From OMG group bacterium (GTDB lineage: Bacteria; Pseudomonadota; Gammaproteobacteria; Pseudomonadales; Azotimanducaceae), in the NCBI GenBank assembly GCA_012267385.1, contig JAAXGW010000043.1, positions 1-64,000 of the forward strand: a DNA stretch of 64,000 nucleotides, written 5' to 3'. Numbering within the stretch: the first letter of the stretch is position 1; each line of letters begins with the position of its first letter. Under the pieces are notes generated by a model. The model was given only the letters and a program-made list of their open reading frames with translations, made no database searches and had not been told where the DNA came from. The translations under genes were made by a program, and so were the position numbers. This document shows positions 9,573-19,994 of this stretch, one piece after another.

Positions 9573-10268
9573 TTAGAAACTCTTCCCGATGGATAGAACA
9601 AATCGAAATTCAGCACTAGGGTCATCTAAGGTCGAACCAACCAATGAACCGGTAACATCTAATTCCGCAATCGGTACCGTAATACTGAGGCTCGCATCCA
9701 TGTAACTATCTTCACCCGGACCGAAAAAATCCTCGGAGTCAACGCTACTCCAACCGAGTTGGGCAGCGACGGAAAACTGATCTTCTTGCTCCCAACTCAC
9801 CCCGACGAATGGATAGGTAAATGATGGACCATTCGCACCGAAGTATTCATTGGAAAAATTTAAGCCGAAAGAAGCATTCCAAACATTTACACCGATGGAA
9901 TACTCCATGTAGTCCAAAACATCTCCTTCTGAGGGATATTCAAATCTAATGATGCTCGCGCTAAACGTAAATAAATCTCCGATGGTTTCAGATGTCCAAG
10001 ATGCATAGAGATCTAGTTCCATTGAGGTCTCAGAATTAAAGTTTACGTTGGATGCCCATGTGCCAATGGCGAAGCCATTGTCTAAAGCGATATCAAAGCC
10101 ACCTTGAATCGCAGGGTCTAAACCAGTTTGGGATACACCGCGGAATGAATAGTCTGAACTCAATGTCACATTTGCTTCTGCTTCCACGCCTTGTACACTT
10201 TCTGTGAAAGCGAAAAATGCTACGGCAACAACTAAACACCGACGGACTTGCTTAGGTAGTGTGTTCAT
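9573..10268 (-). CDS. TorF-family putative porin
   Basis: A predicted outer-membrane beta-barrel of 231 residues. A signal peptide of about 27 residues ends near VQGVEA. It is followed by EANVTLSSDYSFRGVSQTG, the hallmark of the TorF/Gcw_chp family seen in many proteobacteria, and then alternating polar/hydrophobic strands to the terminal FRFVLSIGKSF. A very good Shine-Dalgarno (AAAGGAGG) lies just before ATG 10268. Family members are proposed porins without a well-defined substrate. The upstream neighbour on the same strand is a c5-type cytochrome about 90 bp away; a shared transcript is possible but not shown. Confidence 0.85.
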   Translation of the reverse strand: MNTLPKQVRRCLVVAVAFFAFTESVQGVEAEANVTLSSDYSFRGVSQTGLDPAIQGGFDIALDNGFAIGTWASNVNFNSETSMELDLYASWTSETIGDLFTFSASIIRFEYPSEGDVLDYMEYSIGVNVWNASFGLNFSNEYFGANGPSFTYPFVGVSWEQEDQFSVAAQLGWSSVDSEDFFGPGEDSYMDASLSITVPIAELDVTGSLVGSTLDDPSAEFRFVLSIGKSF

Positions 10269-10359
10269 CAGAATCCTCCTTTATCGAACAACGTGGCCTA
10301 GAGAAAATTGGAATCTTACTGTTACAGCGCTCGGGGATAGGTCCCAAAGCACAGGTTGA

Positions 10360-10887
10360 CTACGACTCTTCTTCTGCAGACTCTTCTTCGGACTCATCGT
10401 CCGTTTCCGGTTCTTCCTCACCAGTGATTAAGTATCGAATCGCGGCTTCTAACTCTGAGTCAGTGCAATCCACACAGTTACCCATTGCGGGCATTTGATC
10501 GCCGAAGCCTTCCTTGGTGTGTTGTAGTAAAACGTCGTAGCCTTGAGCAACCCTTGGATCCCACGCTTCGGAGGCAACGAGTGGGGCGTCAGCTACACCT
10601 TCGTCATGACAATCATGACAATATTCGTCGTACACACCCTTACCTGAGAGTCCGGTACCGCGCCTTATTCTGTCCGGGTCCCATACGCTTACGACAGGTG
10701 AACCACAATCGTCTTCTCCAATTAAACAGAGCTCGCCAAACGGCTTTAGATTGGCTTCGATGGCTTCCCGTCGTTTCTGTTCTTCTTCGTCGACACCAGT
10801 CGCGCTAAGAACGAACAATCCCAGCAACGCACAACTTGCAATCAAAGCGAAACGGCGTATCAATGGTAGTATCGTGCTAGACTCCAA
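10360..10887 (-). CDS. Cytochrome c5 family protein, periplasmic
   Basis: A 175-residue exported c-type cytochrome. An N-terminal hydrophobic segment (residues 12-30) should be a signal or anchor. The heme motif is CHDCH near residue 93, and the methionine ligand is in DQMPAMGNCVDC, where the additional Cys pair matches the disulfide typical of cytochrome c5. About 60 residues between the signal and the heme domain form an extra region with another Cys pair (GELCLIGEDDC). The C-terminus is a highly acidic run of Glu, Asp and Ser. The only usable start is TTG 10887. It would carry electrons in the periplasm; partners are not identified. Confidence 0.8.
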   Translation of the reverse strand: MESSTILPLIRRFALIASCALLGLFVLSATGVDEEEQKRREAIEANLKPFGELCLIGEDDCGSPVVSVWDPDRIRRGTGLSGKGVYDEYCHDCHDEGVADAPLVASEAWDPRVAQGYDVLLQHTKEGFGDQMPAMGNCVDCTDSELEAAIRYLITGEEEPETDDESEEESAEEES

Positions 10888-10914
10888 ATAAATTGCGAAA
10901 AATTATAAGTAGAC

Positions 10915-13900
10915 CTAGACTTCTACCGAGTCTGTTTCGGTAGCAGTTTCAGGTGATGTTATGATCGAGTTTTTCAGTTCCTGTACGCGATCAACCACTC
11001 GATCCCAAGATGCTTGTTTCACATGGCCATAGCCACGCACCTCACTGTAACATCGCATGAGTTCAACTGCGCTGGAAAAGTTCTCTTCGTTCAAATTAGT
11101 AAGCAACGAATTCATCATTTCATCGAAGTCGCGCAGGAGCTTGCGTTCAAATTTACGTTCTTCGATATGTTTGAAGGGATCTAAGATTGTTCCCCGTACC
11201 CCCTTGAACTTTGCAAGTAGTTTCAAGAACACACGTACCCAGCCGTCCACGCGAACTTTTGATTTTTGTGCCCGCGGTAACCATGTCGGGGCAAACGCGA
11301 ATTGAAAACTCTGGACATTAGTGAATTGGTCATCCAGAAACCGTTGAAAGTTTGGATGGGTCAATAACCTTGCAACTTCGTACTCGTCCTTAGTAGCCAG
11401 AAGTGTGAAGTAGGTCTCGATTGCTAATCTTGAAAGTCTCTCGGAGTCTCCAGCGACCTGTTTTTCTACACTTTGAATCTTGTCCGCGAAAGTTTGAAGG
11501 CGAGCAGCATACTTCGCATCTTGGTACTCCGTTAAAAACTCGATTCGATCGTCTATGAGTTCTGGTAGTGTTCGTTCGACTTTTGGAAACATAGCTTCTT
11601 CAGGTTGCCCCGAAATGTTGAGAAAGTTGGAGTCAAGTGCGAACTTGCGTCCCGCTCGGAACGCTAAGACATTTTTCTCGACAAGGGTAGCGTTGATAGT
11701 CAAAGCCTGTTCGATACTAGCTGCCTTCAACGGGATCAACCCTAATTGCCATGCATAGCCCAGCAACGTCATGTTCGCGGTCGTACTCGCACCACTGACT
11801 CGTACTGAGAGTCTGTCTGCATCAATGGTCTTCAGAGTCTGTCCAAAAGACGCTAGCTGTTCGACTAATTCTGAATTTTCAACATCTGCTTGGCGTTGGA
11901 GAACAAACTTCGATGTCGGGACTAGGTGTGTATTCACCACGATGTTGGTTCGGGTTTTGTCGAGTGTAGTCACCGACTCTTGGGATAGAGAGGTAACGAG
12001 ATCAGAACCGAGGAGCACATCCGTTTCTCGCTCAGAGATTTGGGTGCGAAGAACCTCATTGTCGCTGATTCGGACATTAGCAAAAACTGCACCCCCTTTT
12101 TGTGCGAGTCCAGTCATATCGAGATTCGAAGCATGTTTACCCTCGATAGTGGCTGCCATTCCTAGTACTTGACTCAACGTCACTACACCGGTACCTCCAA
12201 CTCCCGCGACCAGTATATTTGCGCTTGTCGGTAGCGCAACGCTAGGATCTGGGAGTGAACCCAAATCGATTTGAACAGTCTTCGGCTCGACAAGCTCGGC
12301 TTCAACTTCGATCATCGCCGGGCAGTAGCCTTGCATGCAACTCAAATCTTGATTACAAGCAGTCTGATTAATCTTGCGTTTCACACCGAGGTCAGTAACG
12401 ATTGGTTCGATCGCGCTACACATTGAAGCGCGCGTGCAATCGCCGCATCCTTCGCAAACTGCATCATTGATGACAACGCGTTTCATTTTCTTGGGTATTA
12501 AGCCACGCTTTCGCCGTCGCCGTAATTCGTTGGCACAGACTTGATCGTAGATCAATATAGTGCATCCTTTGACTTGTCGCAACTGTTCCTGCACCTTGTT
12601 TAAATCGTCGCGATGGCTGACTTCGTAATTACGCTCTTCATAGCGTCGAGGATCGTCGGTTACGATATGCACTGCCGAAACATTTTCTGCAAGTACCTGT
12701 CGCACTATGTCATCTACCTTGAGATCGCCTTCAACGGGTTGTCCACCAGTCATCGCGACAGCATCGTTGTACAGAATCTTGTAGGTTACATTCACCCCCG
12801 CCGCGACACAGGCGCGTATCGCCATAAGACCAGAATGGAAGTAGGTGCCGTCGCCTAAATTCACAAAGATGTGTTGATCATCTACAAAAGGAGCTTGCCC
12901 GATCCAGTTTGCACCTTCACCCCCCATGTGTGTAAAGGTGTGCGTGTTGCGGTCCATCCATTGCACCATGTAATGACAGCCAATACCTGCGAGCGCTCGA
13001 CTATCTTCTGGAATTTTTGTTGAGACGCTATGGGGACATCCTGGACAGTACAACGGTAATCTAGATGCGTTTGCAGGCGTGTGCGTACTACCCCAAGGTT
13101 CGCCAAGAGTTACGTCCGATCTCGGAATTGAAATGCCATGATCTCGGAATACATCGATGAGTGCTCGTACGATCATGTCGCAGCTAATTTCTCCCACCGT
13201 GGGAAAGAGTTCTTTACCGTGGCGCGTTCGACGTCCTTCTATGTCCGGTGCCTCTTTGCCGTACAAGATGCTCTTGAGCGAGTCTTCTAAGTAGGGATAC
13301 TTGCCTTCGACCACTAAGATCGCCGGAACATCTTTCAGTAACGCCTTCACATGCGTGGATTCCAGTGGCCAAACTTGTCCAATCTTCACGATCCTAACAC
13401 CGATCGCTGCTAGCGTGTGTTCGTCAGCAAATCCTATCAATCGAAGTGCCTGCCGGACATCAGTGTAGGCTTTTCCTACGCCTAAGATGGCTAGTTTCGG
13501 GTGGTCTGTATCCACCGTTATATGGTTCAGATTGTTGACAGTGCCAAATCGAGCTGCGAGTGCGATTTTTGACGCGATTCGTAGTTCTTGTTCTTGAGGC
13601 GTATCGATTAGCCGGATGTAGGGGTCTAATTCCGTTTCCGGACACTCAAATGAGAAATTCAGCTTTTCGGTTCTTAGAGTCGTTGCGCTGTCCATGATCG
13701 CGGTGATCGCAGTTAGTGCAACCCAACAACCAGAGTACCGCGATAGCGCCCATGCCGCGAGTCCTAGATTTAATAAATCTTCAATGTCGCATGGCGTTAG
13801 GACTGGGATTTGAAACTCGCGAAGTGCACCGATGCTATTTGAAGGGAGAGTAGATGACTTACACGCCGGGTCATCGCCCACCAGCGCGACGACACCTCCA

Positions 13901-14322
13901 TATTTTGACGTGCCGGCTCGGTTCGCGTGACGAAAAACGTCGCCAGAACGATCGACACCAGGGGCTTTTCCATACCACAATCCAAACACGCCATCGTAGT
14001 TCGCAGTGGGATAAATGTTTGCCTGTTGGGTCCCCCAAACAGACGTAGCGGCTAGATCTTCATTTACTCCTGGCTCGAACACGATCCCATGGTCTTTGAG
14101 AAGCTTAGCCTCTTGCGTTAACGCTTGATCGACGCCTCCCAATGGAGAGCCGCGATAGCCGCTCACAAATCCTGCCGTCTTTAGCCCATTCCTGGTGTCG
14201 AGACGACTCTGCTCTAACAGCAGGCGGGTGATTACTTGTGTCCCGTTGATCCAAATCGGCCCCTCCGTCATCGTATACTTGTCAGAAAGTTGAGTTTCGA
14301 AAAGATCGTCGCGACGCTTCAT
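10915..14322 (-). CDS. Indolepyruvate ferredoxin oxidoreductase, fused alpha/beta/gamma (IOR type)
   Basis: A 1135-residue single-chain 2-oxoacid oxidoreductase of the kind found in proteobacteria. It oxidatively decarboxylates aryl pyruvates (from aromatic amino acids) or branched 2-oxoacids to acyl-CoA, reducing ferredoxin. The N-terminal region matches the pyrimidine-binding half (YRGSPLGGVDQAL near residue 55). The middle carries the TPP/Mg domain (NLGDGTYFHSG, then NDAVAMTGGQ). A short ferredoxin-like cysteine cluster CEGCGDCTRASMC follows near residue 620. The C-terminal third contains the gamma domain (GVGGTGVVTLSQVLG, GLAQKGGAVFANVRI). It is transcribed divergently from an Lrp/AsnC regulator 138 bp away, which suggests control by an amino acid. 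Exact substrate is inferred only. Confidence 0.88.
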   Translation of the reverse strand: MKRRDDLFETQLSDKYTMTEGPIWINGTQVITRLLLEQSRLDTRNGLKTAGFVSGYRGSPLGGVDQALTQEAKLLKDHGIVFEPGVNEDLAATSVWGTQQANIYPTANYDGVFGLWYGKAPGVDRSGDVFRHANRAGTSKYGGVVALVGDDPACKSSTLPSNSIGALREFQIPVLTPCDIEDLLNLGLAAWALSRYSGCWVALTAITAIMDSATTLRTEKLNFSFECPETELDPYIRLIDTPQEQELRIASKIALAARFGTVNNLNHITVDTDHPKLAILGVGKAYTDVRQALRLIGFADEHTLAAIGVRIVKIGQVWPLESTHVKALLKDVPAILVVEGKYPYLEDSLKSILYGKEAPDIEGRRTRHGKELFPTVGEISCDMIVRALIDVFRDHGISIPRSDVTLGEPWGSTHTPANASRLPLYCPGCPHSVSTKIPEDSRALAGIGCHYMVQWMDRNTHTFTHMGGEGANWIGQAPFVDDQHIFVNLGDGTYFHSGLMAIRACVAAGVNVTYKILYNDAVAMTGGQPVEGDLKVDDIVRQVLAENVSAVHIVTDDPRRYEERNYEVSHRDDLNKVQEQLRQVKGCTILIYDQVCANELRRRRKRGLIPKKMKRVVINDAVCEGCGDCTRASMCSAIEPIVTDLGVKRKINQTACNQDLSCMQGYCPAMIEVEAELVEPKTVQIDLGSLPDPSVALPTSANILVAGVGGTGVVTLSQVLGMAATIEGKHASNLDMTGLAQKGGAVFANVRISDNEVLRTQISERETDVLLGSDLVTSLSQESVTTLDKTRTNIVVNTHLVPTSKFVLQRQADVENSELVEQLASFGQTLKTIDADRLSVRVSGASTTANMTLLGYAWQLGLIPLKAASIEQALTINATLVEKNVLAFRAGRKFALDSNFLNISGQPEEAMFPKVERTLPELIDDRIEFLTEYQDAKYAARLQTFADKIQSVEKQVAGDSERLSRLAIETYFTLLATKDEYEVARLLTHPNFQRFLDDQFTNVQSFQFAFAPTWLPRAQKSKVRVDGWVRVFLKLLAKFKGVRGTILDPFKHIEERKFERKLLRDFDEMMNSLLTNLNEENFSSAVELMRCYSEVRGYGHVKQASWDRVVDRVQELKNSIITSPETATETDSVEV

Positions 14323-14460
14323 TTAAGGAACATTACAGTAGACATTGGGGATATATTATGTTATGCAAAATCAATAAAATATGTGCACCATTACTTTCTC
14401 TTTATTGTAAAATATTAAAATATTATTTCAATTTAATTCAATATATTAGTATGGGATGCG
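14323..14460. promoter_or_regulatory. AT-rich divergent control region, IOR / Lrp-type regulator
   Basis: 138 bp separating two divergent start codons. It is much more AT-rich than the surroundings from about 14340, with repeated TATTA, AAATATT and AATTCAATATATT runs. Lrp-family proteins bind AT-rich DNA and often control the adjacent divergent gene, so this is the expected operator and promoter region. No exact -35/-10 pair was fixed. Confidence 0.5.
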
Positions 14461-14940
14461 ATGCAATTAGATAGACTAGATATTTCCATTCTCCGACAGT
14501 TACAGGAGAATGCATCTGTCTCCATCCAGGAACTAGGCGCTAGAGTTGGGTTGTCGGCGACACCTTGTTGGCGAAGAGTGAAGCGACTACAAAGTGAAGG
14601 TTTTATTCGCAAGCAGGTCGCGCTGTTGGACGCGCAGTTACTAGAACTTAAGGTTAATGTTTTTGTTCATGTGAAATTGAAAGCCCACAGCGACGAAATG
14701 CTGAAGAAGTTTGAAGAGTCGGTAGCGACAATTCCTGAGGTTGTGGAGTGCTACAGCGTGACGGGGGATACTGACTTTTTACTACGAATCGTCGTCGCCG
14801 ACGTAGGAACATACGAAACGCTGCTTTATAAGAAACTCATTCAATTGCGTGAAGTCGGGACACTGAATTCGATGTTTGCGTTGCGCCAGGTGAAATACAC
14901 CACTGAGCTACCCATTACATCGGGATCCACGGCTCGCTGA
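14461..14940 (+). CDS. Lrp/AsnC family transcriptional regulator
   Basis: A 159-residue regulator with the family's two domains. The winged helix-turn-helix is at residues 1-55, recognition part SIQELGARVGLSATPCWRRVKRL. The C-terminal RAM ligand-binding domain begins near residue 65 and includes the PEVVECYSVTGDTDFLLRIVV signature. The ligand is most likely an amino acid. Its divergent position next to the indolepyruvate oxidoreductase suggests that this enzyme is its target, sensing aromatic or branched-chain amino acids. It ends one base before the stop codon of the convergent carboxylase gene. ATG 14461 is the first methionine and gives the standard length. Confidence 0.9.
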   Translation: MQLDRLDISILRQLQENASVSIQELGARVGLSATPCWRRVKRLQSEGFIRKQVALLDAQLLELKVNVFVHVKLKAHSDEMLKKFEESVATIPEVVECYSVTGDTDFLLRIVVADVGTYETLLYKKLIQLREVGTLNSMFALRQVKYTTELPITSGSTAR

Positions 14941-14941
14941 G

Positions 14942-16552
14942 CTACATTCGGAAAATACCAAACTTTGAAGTGTTCGTGGAGAACTCACGGGCGGCACATT
15001 GCAATGCCAAACCAAGATTACTTCGAGTATCCACTGGGTCGATAACACCATCGTCCCACAAGCGCGCGCTAGCATAGTAAGGATGTCCCTCTTGCTCATA
15101 CTGCGCGCGGATCTTTGCGATAAATTCTGCTTCGTCGGTTTCCTTCCAAGTCTTAGCCTTTGCGGAAAGGCTATCTCTCTTTACCGTGGCGAGTACGTTA
15201 GCGGCTTGCTCTCCTCCCATCACAGAGATTCTGGCGTTCGGCCAGGTCCATAACATGCGCGCGTCATACGCACGGCCGCACATTGCATAGTTCCCTGCAC
15301 CAAAGGAACCACCAATGATTACAGTAAATTTCGGAACTGAAGTGCACGCGACGGCGGTAACCATCTTAGCACCTTCTTTCGCAATTCCCGAATTTTCATA
15401 CTTTTTACCAACCATGAAACCAGTGATGTTTTGGAAAAAAACCAGAGGGATTCCCCGTCGATCCGCGAGCTGTATGAAGTGCGCACCTTTCAATGCAGAT
15501 TCGCCAAACAACACTCCATTGTTTGCCAAAACCGCCACGGGGTAACCAAAGATGCGGGCAAAACCACAGACCAAAGTCTCACCGTACAGTGGTTTGAATT
15601 CCTGCAAACGCGATCCATCCACTATTCGTACGAGTATTTCTCTCACGTCGTAGGGAGTCCTCGTATCGGGTGGAACAATCCCATAAATCTCCTTGGGATC
15701 GAATAGGGGTTCTTCTGGAGATTCAGTGACTACATTACTTCGGTACTTTAAGTTGCTATCACTAACGATTTCGCGTGCGATAGTCAAAGCATGTGTGTCA
15801 TTTTCGGCTAAGTGGTCAGCCACTCCCGACGTGCGCGCGTGAATGTCGCCACCTCCAAGTTCTTCCGCACCTACGACTTCTCCAGTTGCTGCTTTGACCA
15901 GAGGCGGACCTCCTAAAAAAATGGTACCTTGTTCCTTGACGATAATTGTTTGATCACTCATCGCGGGAACATAGGCACCGCCGGCAGTGCAAGAACCCAT
16001 CACAATCGAAATCTGCGGTAATCCACGTGCCGACATATTTGCTTGGTTGCAAAAAATCCGACCGAAGTGTTCACGATCAGGAAAAACCTCTGCTTGCGAT
16101 GGAAGAAATGCACCTCCAGAGTCGACCAAATAAATACAAGGAAGGTTGTTCTCTAGAGCTATGGTTTGAGCACGCAAGTGTTTTTTTACGGTGATCGGGT
16201 AATAGGTACCACCTTTTACGGTTGCGTCGTTCGCGATGATGACGCATGGCGTTCCGTGGACTCTACCAATACCGGTGATAATACCACCACAAGGTACAAC
16301 GTCGTCATAAAGTTGGTAGGCGGCGAGTGGGGAAAGTTCCAAAAACGTCGAATCTCGATCAAGCAGTGTCGAGATTCGTTGTCGCGGTAAGAGTTTACCA
16401 CGTTTCAGGTGGAGGCTTCGAGCTTTTTCCGTACCACCTTGTGCGATTTCGTCGAGTAAGGCACTGAGTTTTGAAGCGAGTGCTTGGTTTTCTTGTTGGT
16501 TCTGTTGGAACGTCTTGTCTCGAGAGTTCACCTTGGACTGAAAATTGTTCAT
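14942..16552 (-). CDS. Methylcrotonyl-CoA carboxylase beta subunit (carboxyltransferase)
   Basis: The biotin-dependent carboxyltransferase subunit that moves CO2 from carboxybiotin to an acyl-CoA; the closest type by sequence is the 3-methylcrotonyl-CoA enzyme of leucine breakdown. Recognisable are [20 protein letters not shown], the crotonase-like oxyanion region [15 protein letters not shown], and [21 protein letters not shown] and [17 protein letters not shown] in the C half. It is about 536 residues, which is full length. ATG 16552 is chosen over TTG 16573 because AAAGGA sits 6 nt upstream of it and the extra residues MKKKGQN do not belong to the family. No biotin carboxylase/carrier subunit or other leucine-pathway gene is nearby. 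Alanine racemase lies 17 bp upstream on the same strand. Propionyl-CoA carboxylase is a less likely alternative. Confidence 0.88.
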   Translation of the reverse strand: MNNFQSKVNSRDKTFQQNQQENQALASKLSALLDEIAQGGTEKARSLHLKRGKLLPRQRISTLLDRDSTFLELSPLAAYQLYDDVVPCGGIITGIGRVHGTPCVIIANDATVKGGTYYPITVKKHLRAQTIALENNLPCIYLVDSGGAFLPSQAEVFPDREHFGRIFCNQANMSARGLPQISIVMGSCTAGGAYVPAMSDQTIIVKEQGTIFLGGPPLVKAATGEVVGAEELGGGDIHARTSGVADHLAENDTHALTIAREIVSDSNLKYRSNVVTESPEEPLFDPKEIYGIVPPDTRTPYDVREILVRIVDGSRLQEFKPLYGETLVCGFARIFGYPVAVLANNGVLFGESALKGAHFIQLADRRGIPLVFFQNITGFMVGKKYENSGIAKEGAKMVTAVACTSVPKFTVIIGGSFGAGNYAMCGRAYDARMLWTWPNARISVMGGEQAANVLATVKRDSLSAKAKTWKETDEAEFIAKIRAQYEQEGHPYYASARLWDDGVIDPVDTRSNLGLALQCAAREFSTNTSKFGIFRM

Positions 16553-16569
16553 GTTTTGTCCTTTCTTTT

Positions 16570-17604
16570 TCAATCCCTCACCGTCGCGTTTCCCGCCTGA
16601 GTAAGTACCTCATATGCGATCGTATTCGTTGTTGCCGCAACTTCATCGACCGAGATAGTAGGACCGAAGAGCTCAACAAAATCACCTTGTTTTAAATCTG
16701 TAACCTGTGTACAGTCTACATGAATTGCATCCATAGTGACTTTTCCTATTATGGGCATGCGCTGACCGCGGAAGGCAACAGACCCGTTATTCGACAGCGC
16801 TAGAGATAAGCCATCCGCGTAACCGATGCCTACAACTGCTATGCGAGTTTGCGTAGACGTGATAAAGGAAGCACTGTATCCTACGGGTGAGTTTGGTTCT
16901 ACTTCGCGAATCTGAAGAACCTGTCCTTCAAGAGTACATACCGGCTTTACAGGACTCTCTTGATTTACAAATGGGTTACCGCCGTAGAGCCCTATACCAG
17001 GACGAACCACATCCCCTTGAAACCGTTCACCATTCAGAATAGCCGCCGAGTTTCCAATACTCGTTGGAGTGTTGGGGAAATACGTTTTTACTCTTTCGAA
17101 CTGTGCGATTTGAACCTCGTTCTGCGAGTGATAGGGTTGGTCGGCACATGCCAAATGGGTCATTAGAAGGCAAACTGTAATTGAAGAGAAGTCTAGTCCA
17201 TCCAAACTATTGGAATCAAAGCCAAGACGTTGCATCCCAGTGTCTACGTGAATGGCACAAGGAAATTCTCGATAGGATTCCCATAGTTTGAGCTGATCGG
17301 GAGTGTTCAATACTGGGATTAATTTCTGCTCTGCAATCTGTTGCGCAGCGGAGTGGTTCATTGGCCCAGATAGCACATAGATATTTGCAGTCGTCAGATC
17401 GCGAATTGTGATTCCTTCTCTAGGTGTGGCAACGAAATAGTGTTGGCAACCTTCTTGCTGTAGTAGGTGCACGACTCGACGCGCACCGGTTCCGTACGCA
17501 TTTGCTTTTACTACAGCACCGCAAGCACTGCGAGTGCGCGTTTTGAACAGTGTGTAATTTGCTAGAAAAGCCTGTTCGTTAAATGTAAAACGCTTGTATG
17601 CCAT
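16570..17604 (-). CDS. alr: Alanine racemase
   Basis: A fold-type III PLP enzyme that makes D-alanine for peptidoglycan. The PLP lysine is K33 in [11 protein letters not shown]. The second catalytic tyrosine is in SPVGYSASF near residue 240, and [12 protein letters not shown] and [10 protein letters not shown] are standard family blocks. At 344 residues it is slightly shorter than the usual 355-370. Two deviations are visible: GTG in place of GHG after the lysine motif, and VGYSASF in place of the common VSYGxT. Both are tolerable. It is probably cotranscribed with the carboxylase that follows 17 bp downstream, though no functional link is obvious. Confidence 0.88.
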   Translation of the reverse strand: MAYKRFTFNEQAFLANYTLFKTRTRSACGAVVKANAYGTGARRVVHLLQQEGCQHYFVATPREGITIRDLTTANIYVLSGPMNHSAAQQIAEQKLIPVLNTPDQLKLWESYREFPCAIHVDTGMQRLGFDSNSLDGLDFSSITVCLLMTHLACADQPYHSQNEVQIAQFERVKTYFPNTPTSIGNSAAILNGERFQGDVVRPGIGLYGGNPFVNQESPVKPVCTLEGQVLQIREVEPNSPVGYSASFITSTQTRIAVVGIGYADGLSLALSNNGSVAFRGQRMPIIGKVTMDAIHVDCTQVTDLKQGDFVELFGPTISVDEVAATTNTIAYEVLTQAGNATVRD

Positions 17605-17694
17605 TTAGAGCTAACGTACGTGCACGCGTCTGTGTCAAAACCACGAAGGGCTCTGTAGTTTACAAGCCTTACTGTTATTACAAAATTCCGTGCT

Positions 17695-19992
17695 TTATCC
17701 TAGATAAAACCCTTCCTCGCTTATTGGAAGCGTTCGTACTCGGTGCCCACATGCCGCAAAAATTGCGTTTCCTACGGCTGGTGCGAGAGGGGGAAATACG
17801 GGCTCTCCGAGACCTGTGGGAGAATGTTCACCGGTATCGATGAAGTGCGCCTCGACAGCCGGTGAGACTGAAGCGCGCAAGATTCGATATTTATCGAAAT
17901 TAGTTTGTTCGGCCCGACCATTTTCAAAGGTTATTGATAAGTCCATCATCGTCGATAGTGCGTCGATCACACTACCTTCCACTTGATTCTCGGCACCACT
18001 TAAATTTATGATGGGTCCGACATCAGAGGCCACGGTGACGTTATCTACCTTCAGTTTGCGCCGTATGACATTCTCGCCGCTACGATTTGTAACTGCGTTT
18101 TCTTCGCCCCCGACGCTTACTTCAGCAACTATGGCGATGTGCCCAGCATGACTATAGTAGAAAGCTACGCCCATGCCTGAATTTTTAGGAAGTTCTTTAC
18201 CCCATCCAGCTTTTTCTGCAGCAAGTTTTACGACATTTGCCGCTCTACCAGTGTGCATACCTCGCCCTCGCCGACCACCTCCGACGGACCTTGGTTCACC
18301 AAGGACTTCGAGCAATACTTCAAGAGAATCTCGTTGAGCAGCATGAGAAAGTTCGTCAAGAAAGCTCTGTACCACGAAAGCGAACACATTGGCATTGGGC
18401 GCACGCCACGCGGCACATCGGTACGCCCAATCTAGTGCGGTTTGTTCAACGCGTAAATTATCTACCATCCCACCTGGGAAGACACCACCATTCATGCTAC
18501 TTGCGGGTCGGCCTCCTGGCGCAAAGGTGATAAATCGGTTACGCCATCCGGTGACTTTACCATTTTCATCAACACATCCGTCCATTTGGTGAAAACCACC
18601 GGCTCGGAAAAGGTCGTATCGTACATCATCTTCACGAGTCCACTGTAGTTTTATAGGGGATTTGGATCGACGAGCGATTGCCGCTGCTTCGAAGAGAAAG
18701 TCGTTATACAACCTACGTCCAAATCCACCACCACAACGCATTTGATGTAGTGTGACTTGAGAAGTTTCCATGCCAGTCAATCTCGCCGCCGTAGGAATGG
18801 CCCAGCTCGGAGTCTGAGTCGGCGCCCAGAGTTCTAAGGAGTCGCCTTTATAGTGTGCGGTACAGTTTTGTGGCTCTAGTGGGGCGTGCGATACAAAGTG
18901 ATATTGGTAAAAACCGCTTGAAGTCGCTGTGCTGGTGGACATGGCTGCATCAAAATCACCATTGTTAGCTATCTGAGTAGCAGGTTCTTGAGCTAGTCTC
19001 GCCGCCTCTTTCCTCGCGGCACTCCAGCTGTCTTTGGAGGCGTTAGTCTCATCCCACTCAACCTTTAGCGCACGTTTTGCTTGGAATGCTTCCCAAGTGC
19101 TATTCGCGATAATTGCGACACCAGGAAATAGGTCGTTGCCGTTGCCGGTTCCTTCTAAAGCGAAGGCATCAACCACACCAGGCATTTTTTTGATTTCTTC
19201 AATGTTGGCCGATTGGACAGTACCTCCAATCGCTGGACACTTTTGATATATAGCATATTTCAGATCGGGTAAAGATACGTCGATACCAAACAACGGTTCG
19301 CCACGTACCAGAGCTTCGTTATCGACGCCTGTAATGCGAGTTCCGAGCAATCGAAATTGCTTCGGATCTTTCAGTCTTACGCTCTCTGGGGAGGGTACCG
19401 GTAATGTTGCTGCCACACTTGCAAGTTCTTGATAAGAAAACTTTTGTCCTGTACCCGCATGTAAAACCTGACTCAATTCGGTCGATAGTGTGCTGGGAGA
19501 AACACTCCATTGGTCGGCTGCGGCTTGGACTAGCATAGCACGTGCGGTAGCACCGGCTTGCCGTAGGGGTGTGTAATATGCTGGAATAGCAGTTGAACCT
19601 CCTGCGAACTGTTGCACGTATAGCGCGGGATTAATTTCCGATTGGACTACTCTGATTTCGGCCCAATCTACATCTAGTTCCTCCGCGACAATCATCGGCA
19701 AAGAAGTTTTGACTCCTTGGCCAATTTCTGGATTGGGTGCATATAACGTTATACCCTCTGAATCGATTTTGATGTAGCCATTTGGATTGAAATCGACATG
19801 GTCTGCGTGAGCTCGAGCGCGAGAAAGAGCAAATCCCAACATCAATCCACCGCCTGCGATACCGGTCAACTTCAGAAACTGACGTCGGTCTAATTTGAAG
19901 ATATGTGCATTTCGTGTTGCATCGTCCGGTTGAGCTTTCCTTGTGAAGAATTCAGTGATCTCATTTACGCTGTCGTAGTTCAAAGTACTCAT
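17695..19992 (-). CDS. Molybdenum hydroxylase large subunit (IorB / aldehyde oxidase type)
   Basis: A molybdopterin-binding catalytic subunit of the xanthine oxidase family, in the subgroup of isoquinoline 1-oxidoreductase beta subunits. These act on aldehydes or N-heterocycles and are exported. A twin-arginine signal ([14 protein letters not shown], residues 36-49) indicates folded export to the periplasm. Molybdopterin contacts are recognisable in [15 protein letters not shown] and [11 protein letters not shown]. The conserved [19 protein letters not shown] near the C-terminus carries the catalytic glutamate. At 765 residues it is typical. It starts 2 bp after the stop of the iron-sulfur subunit. 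No XdhC-like maturation factor or specific cytochrome is adjacent, and the substrate is unknown. Confidence 0.87.
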   Translation of the reverse strand: MSTLNYDSVNEITEFFTRKAQPDDATRNAHIFKLDRRQFLKLTGIAGGGLMLGFALSRARAHADHVDFNPNGYIKIDSEGITLYAPNPEIGQGVKTSLPMIVAEELDVDWAEIRVVQSEINPALYVQQFAGGSTAIPAYYTPLRQAGATARAMLVQAAADQWSVSPSTLSTELSQVLHAGTGQKFSYQELASVAATLPVPSPESVRLKDPKQFRLLGTRITGVDNEALVRGEPLFGIDVSLPDLKYAIYQKCPAIGGTVQSANIEEIKKMPGVVDAFALEGTGNGNDLFPGVAIIANSTWEAFQAKRALKVEWDETNASKDSWSAARKEAARLAQEPATQIANNGDFDAAMSTSTATSSGFYQYHFVSHAPLEPQNCTAHYKGDSLELWAPTQTPSWAIPTAARLTGMETSQVTLHQMRCGGGFGRRLYNDFLFEAAAIARRSKSPIKLQWTREDDVRYDLFRAGGFHQMDGCVDENGKVTGWRNRFITFAPGGRPASSMNGGVFPGGMVDNLRVEQTALDWAYRCAAWRAPNANVFAFVVQSFLDELSHAAQRDSLEVLLEVLGEPRSVGGGRRGRGMHTGRAANVVKLAAEKAGWGKELPKNSGMGVAFYYSHAGHIAIVAEVSVGGEENAVTNRSGENVIRRKLKVDNVTVASDVGPIINLSGAENQVEGSVIDALSTMMDLSITFENGRAEQTNFDKYRILRASVSPAVEAHFIDTGEHSPTGLGEPVFPPLAPAVGNAIFAACGHRVRTLPISEEGFYLG

Positions 19993-19994
19993 CG

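Noticed and set aside
9558-9583. Inverted repeat AGAGTTTC/GAAACTCT around the porin stop codon as terminator
   Set aside because: It overlaps the stop codon, has a 10-base loop and no T run on the transcript.
10485-10808. 107-codon plus-strand frame opposite the cytochrome c gene
   Set aside because: It is the shadow of a clear c5-type cytochrome with heme motif on the other strand.
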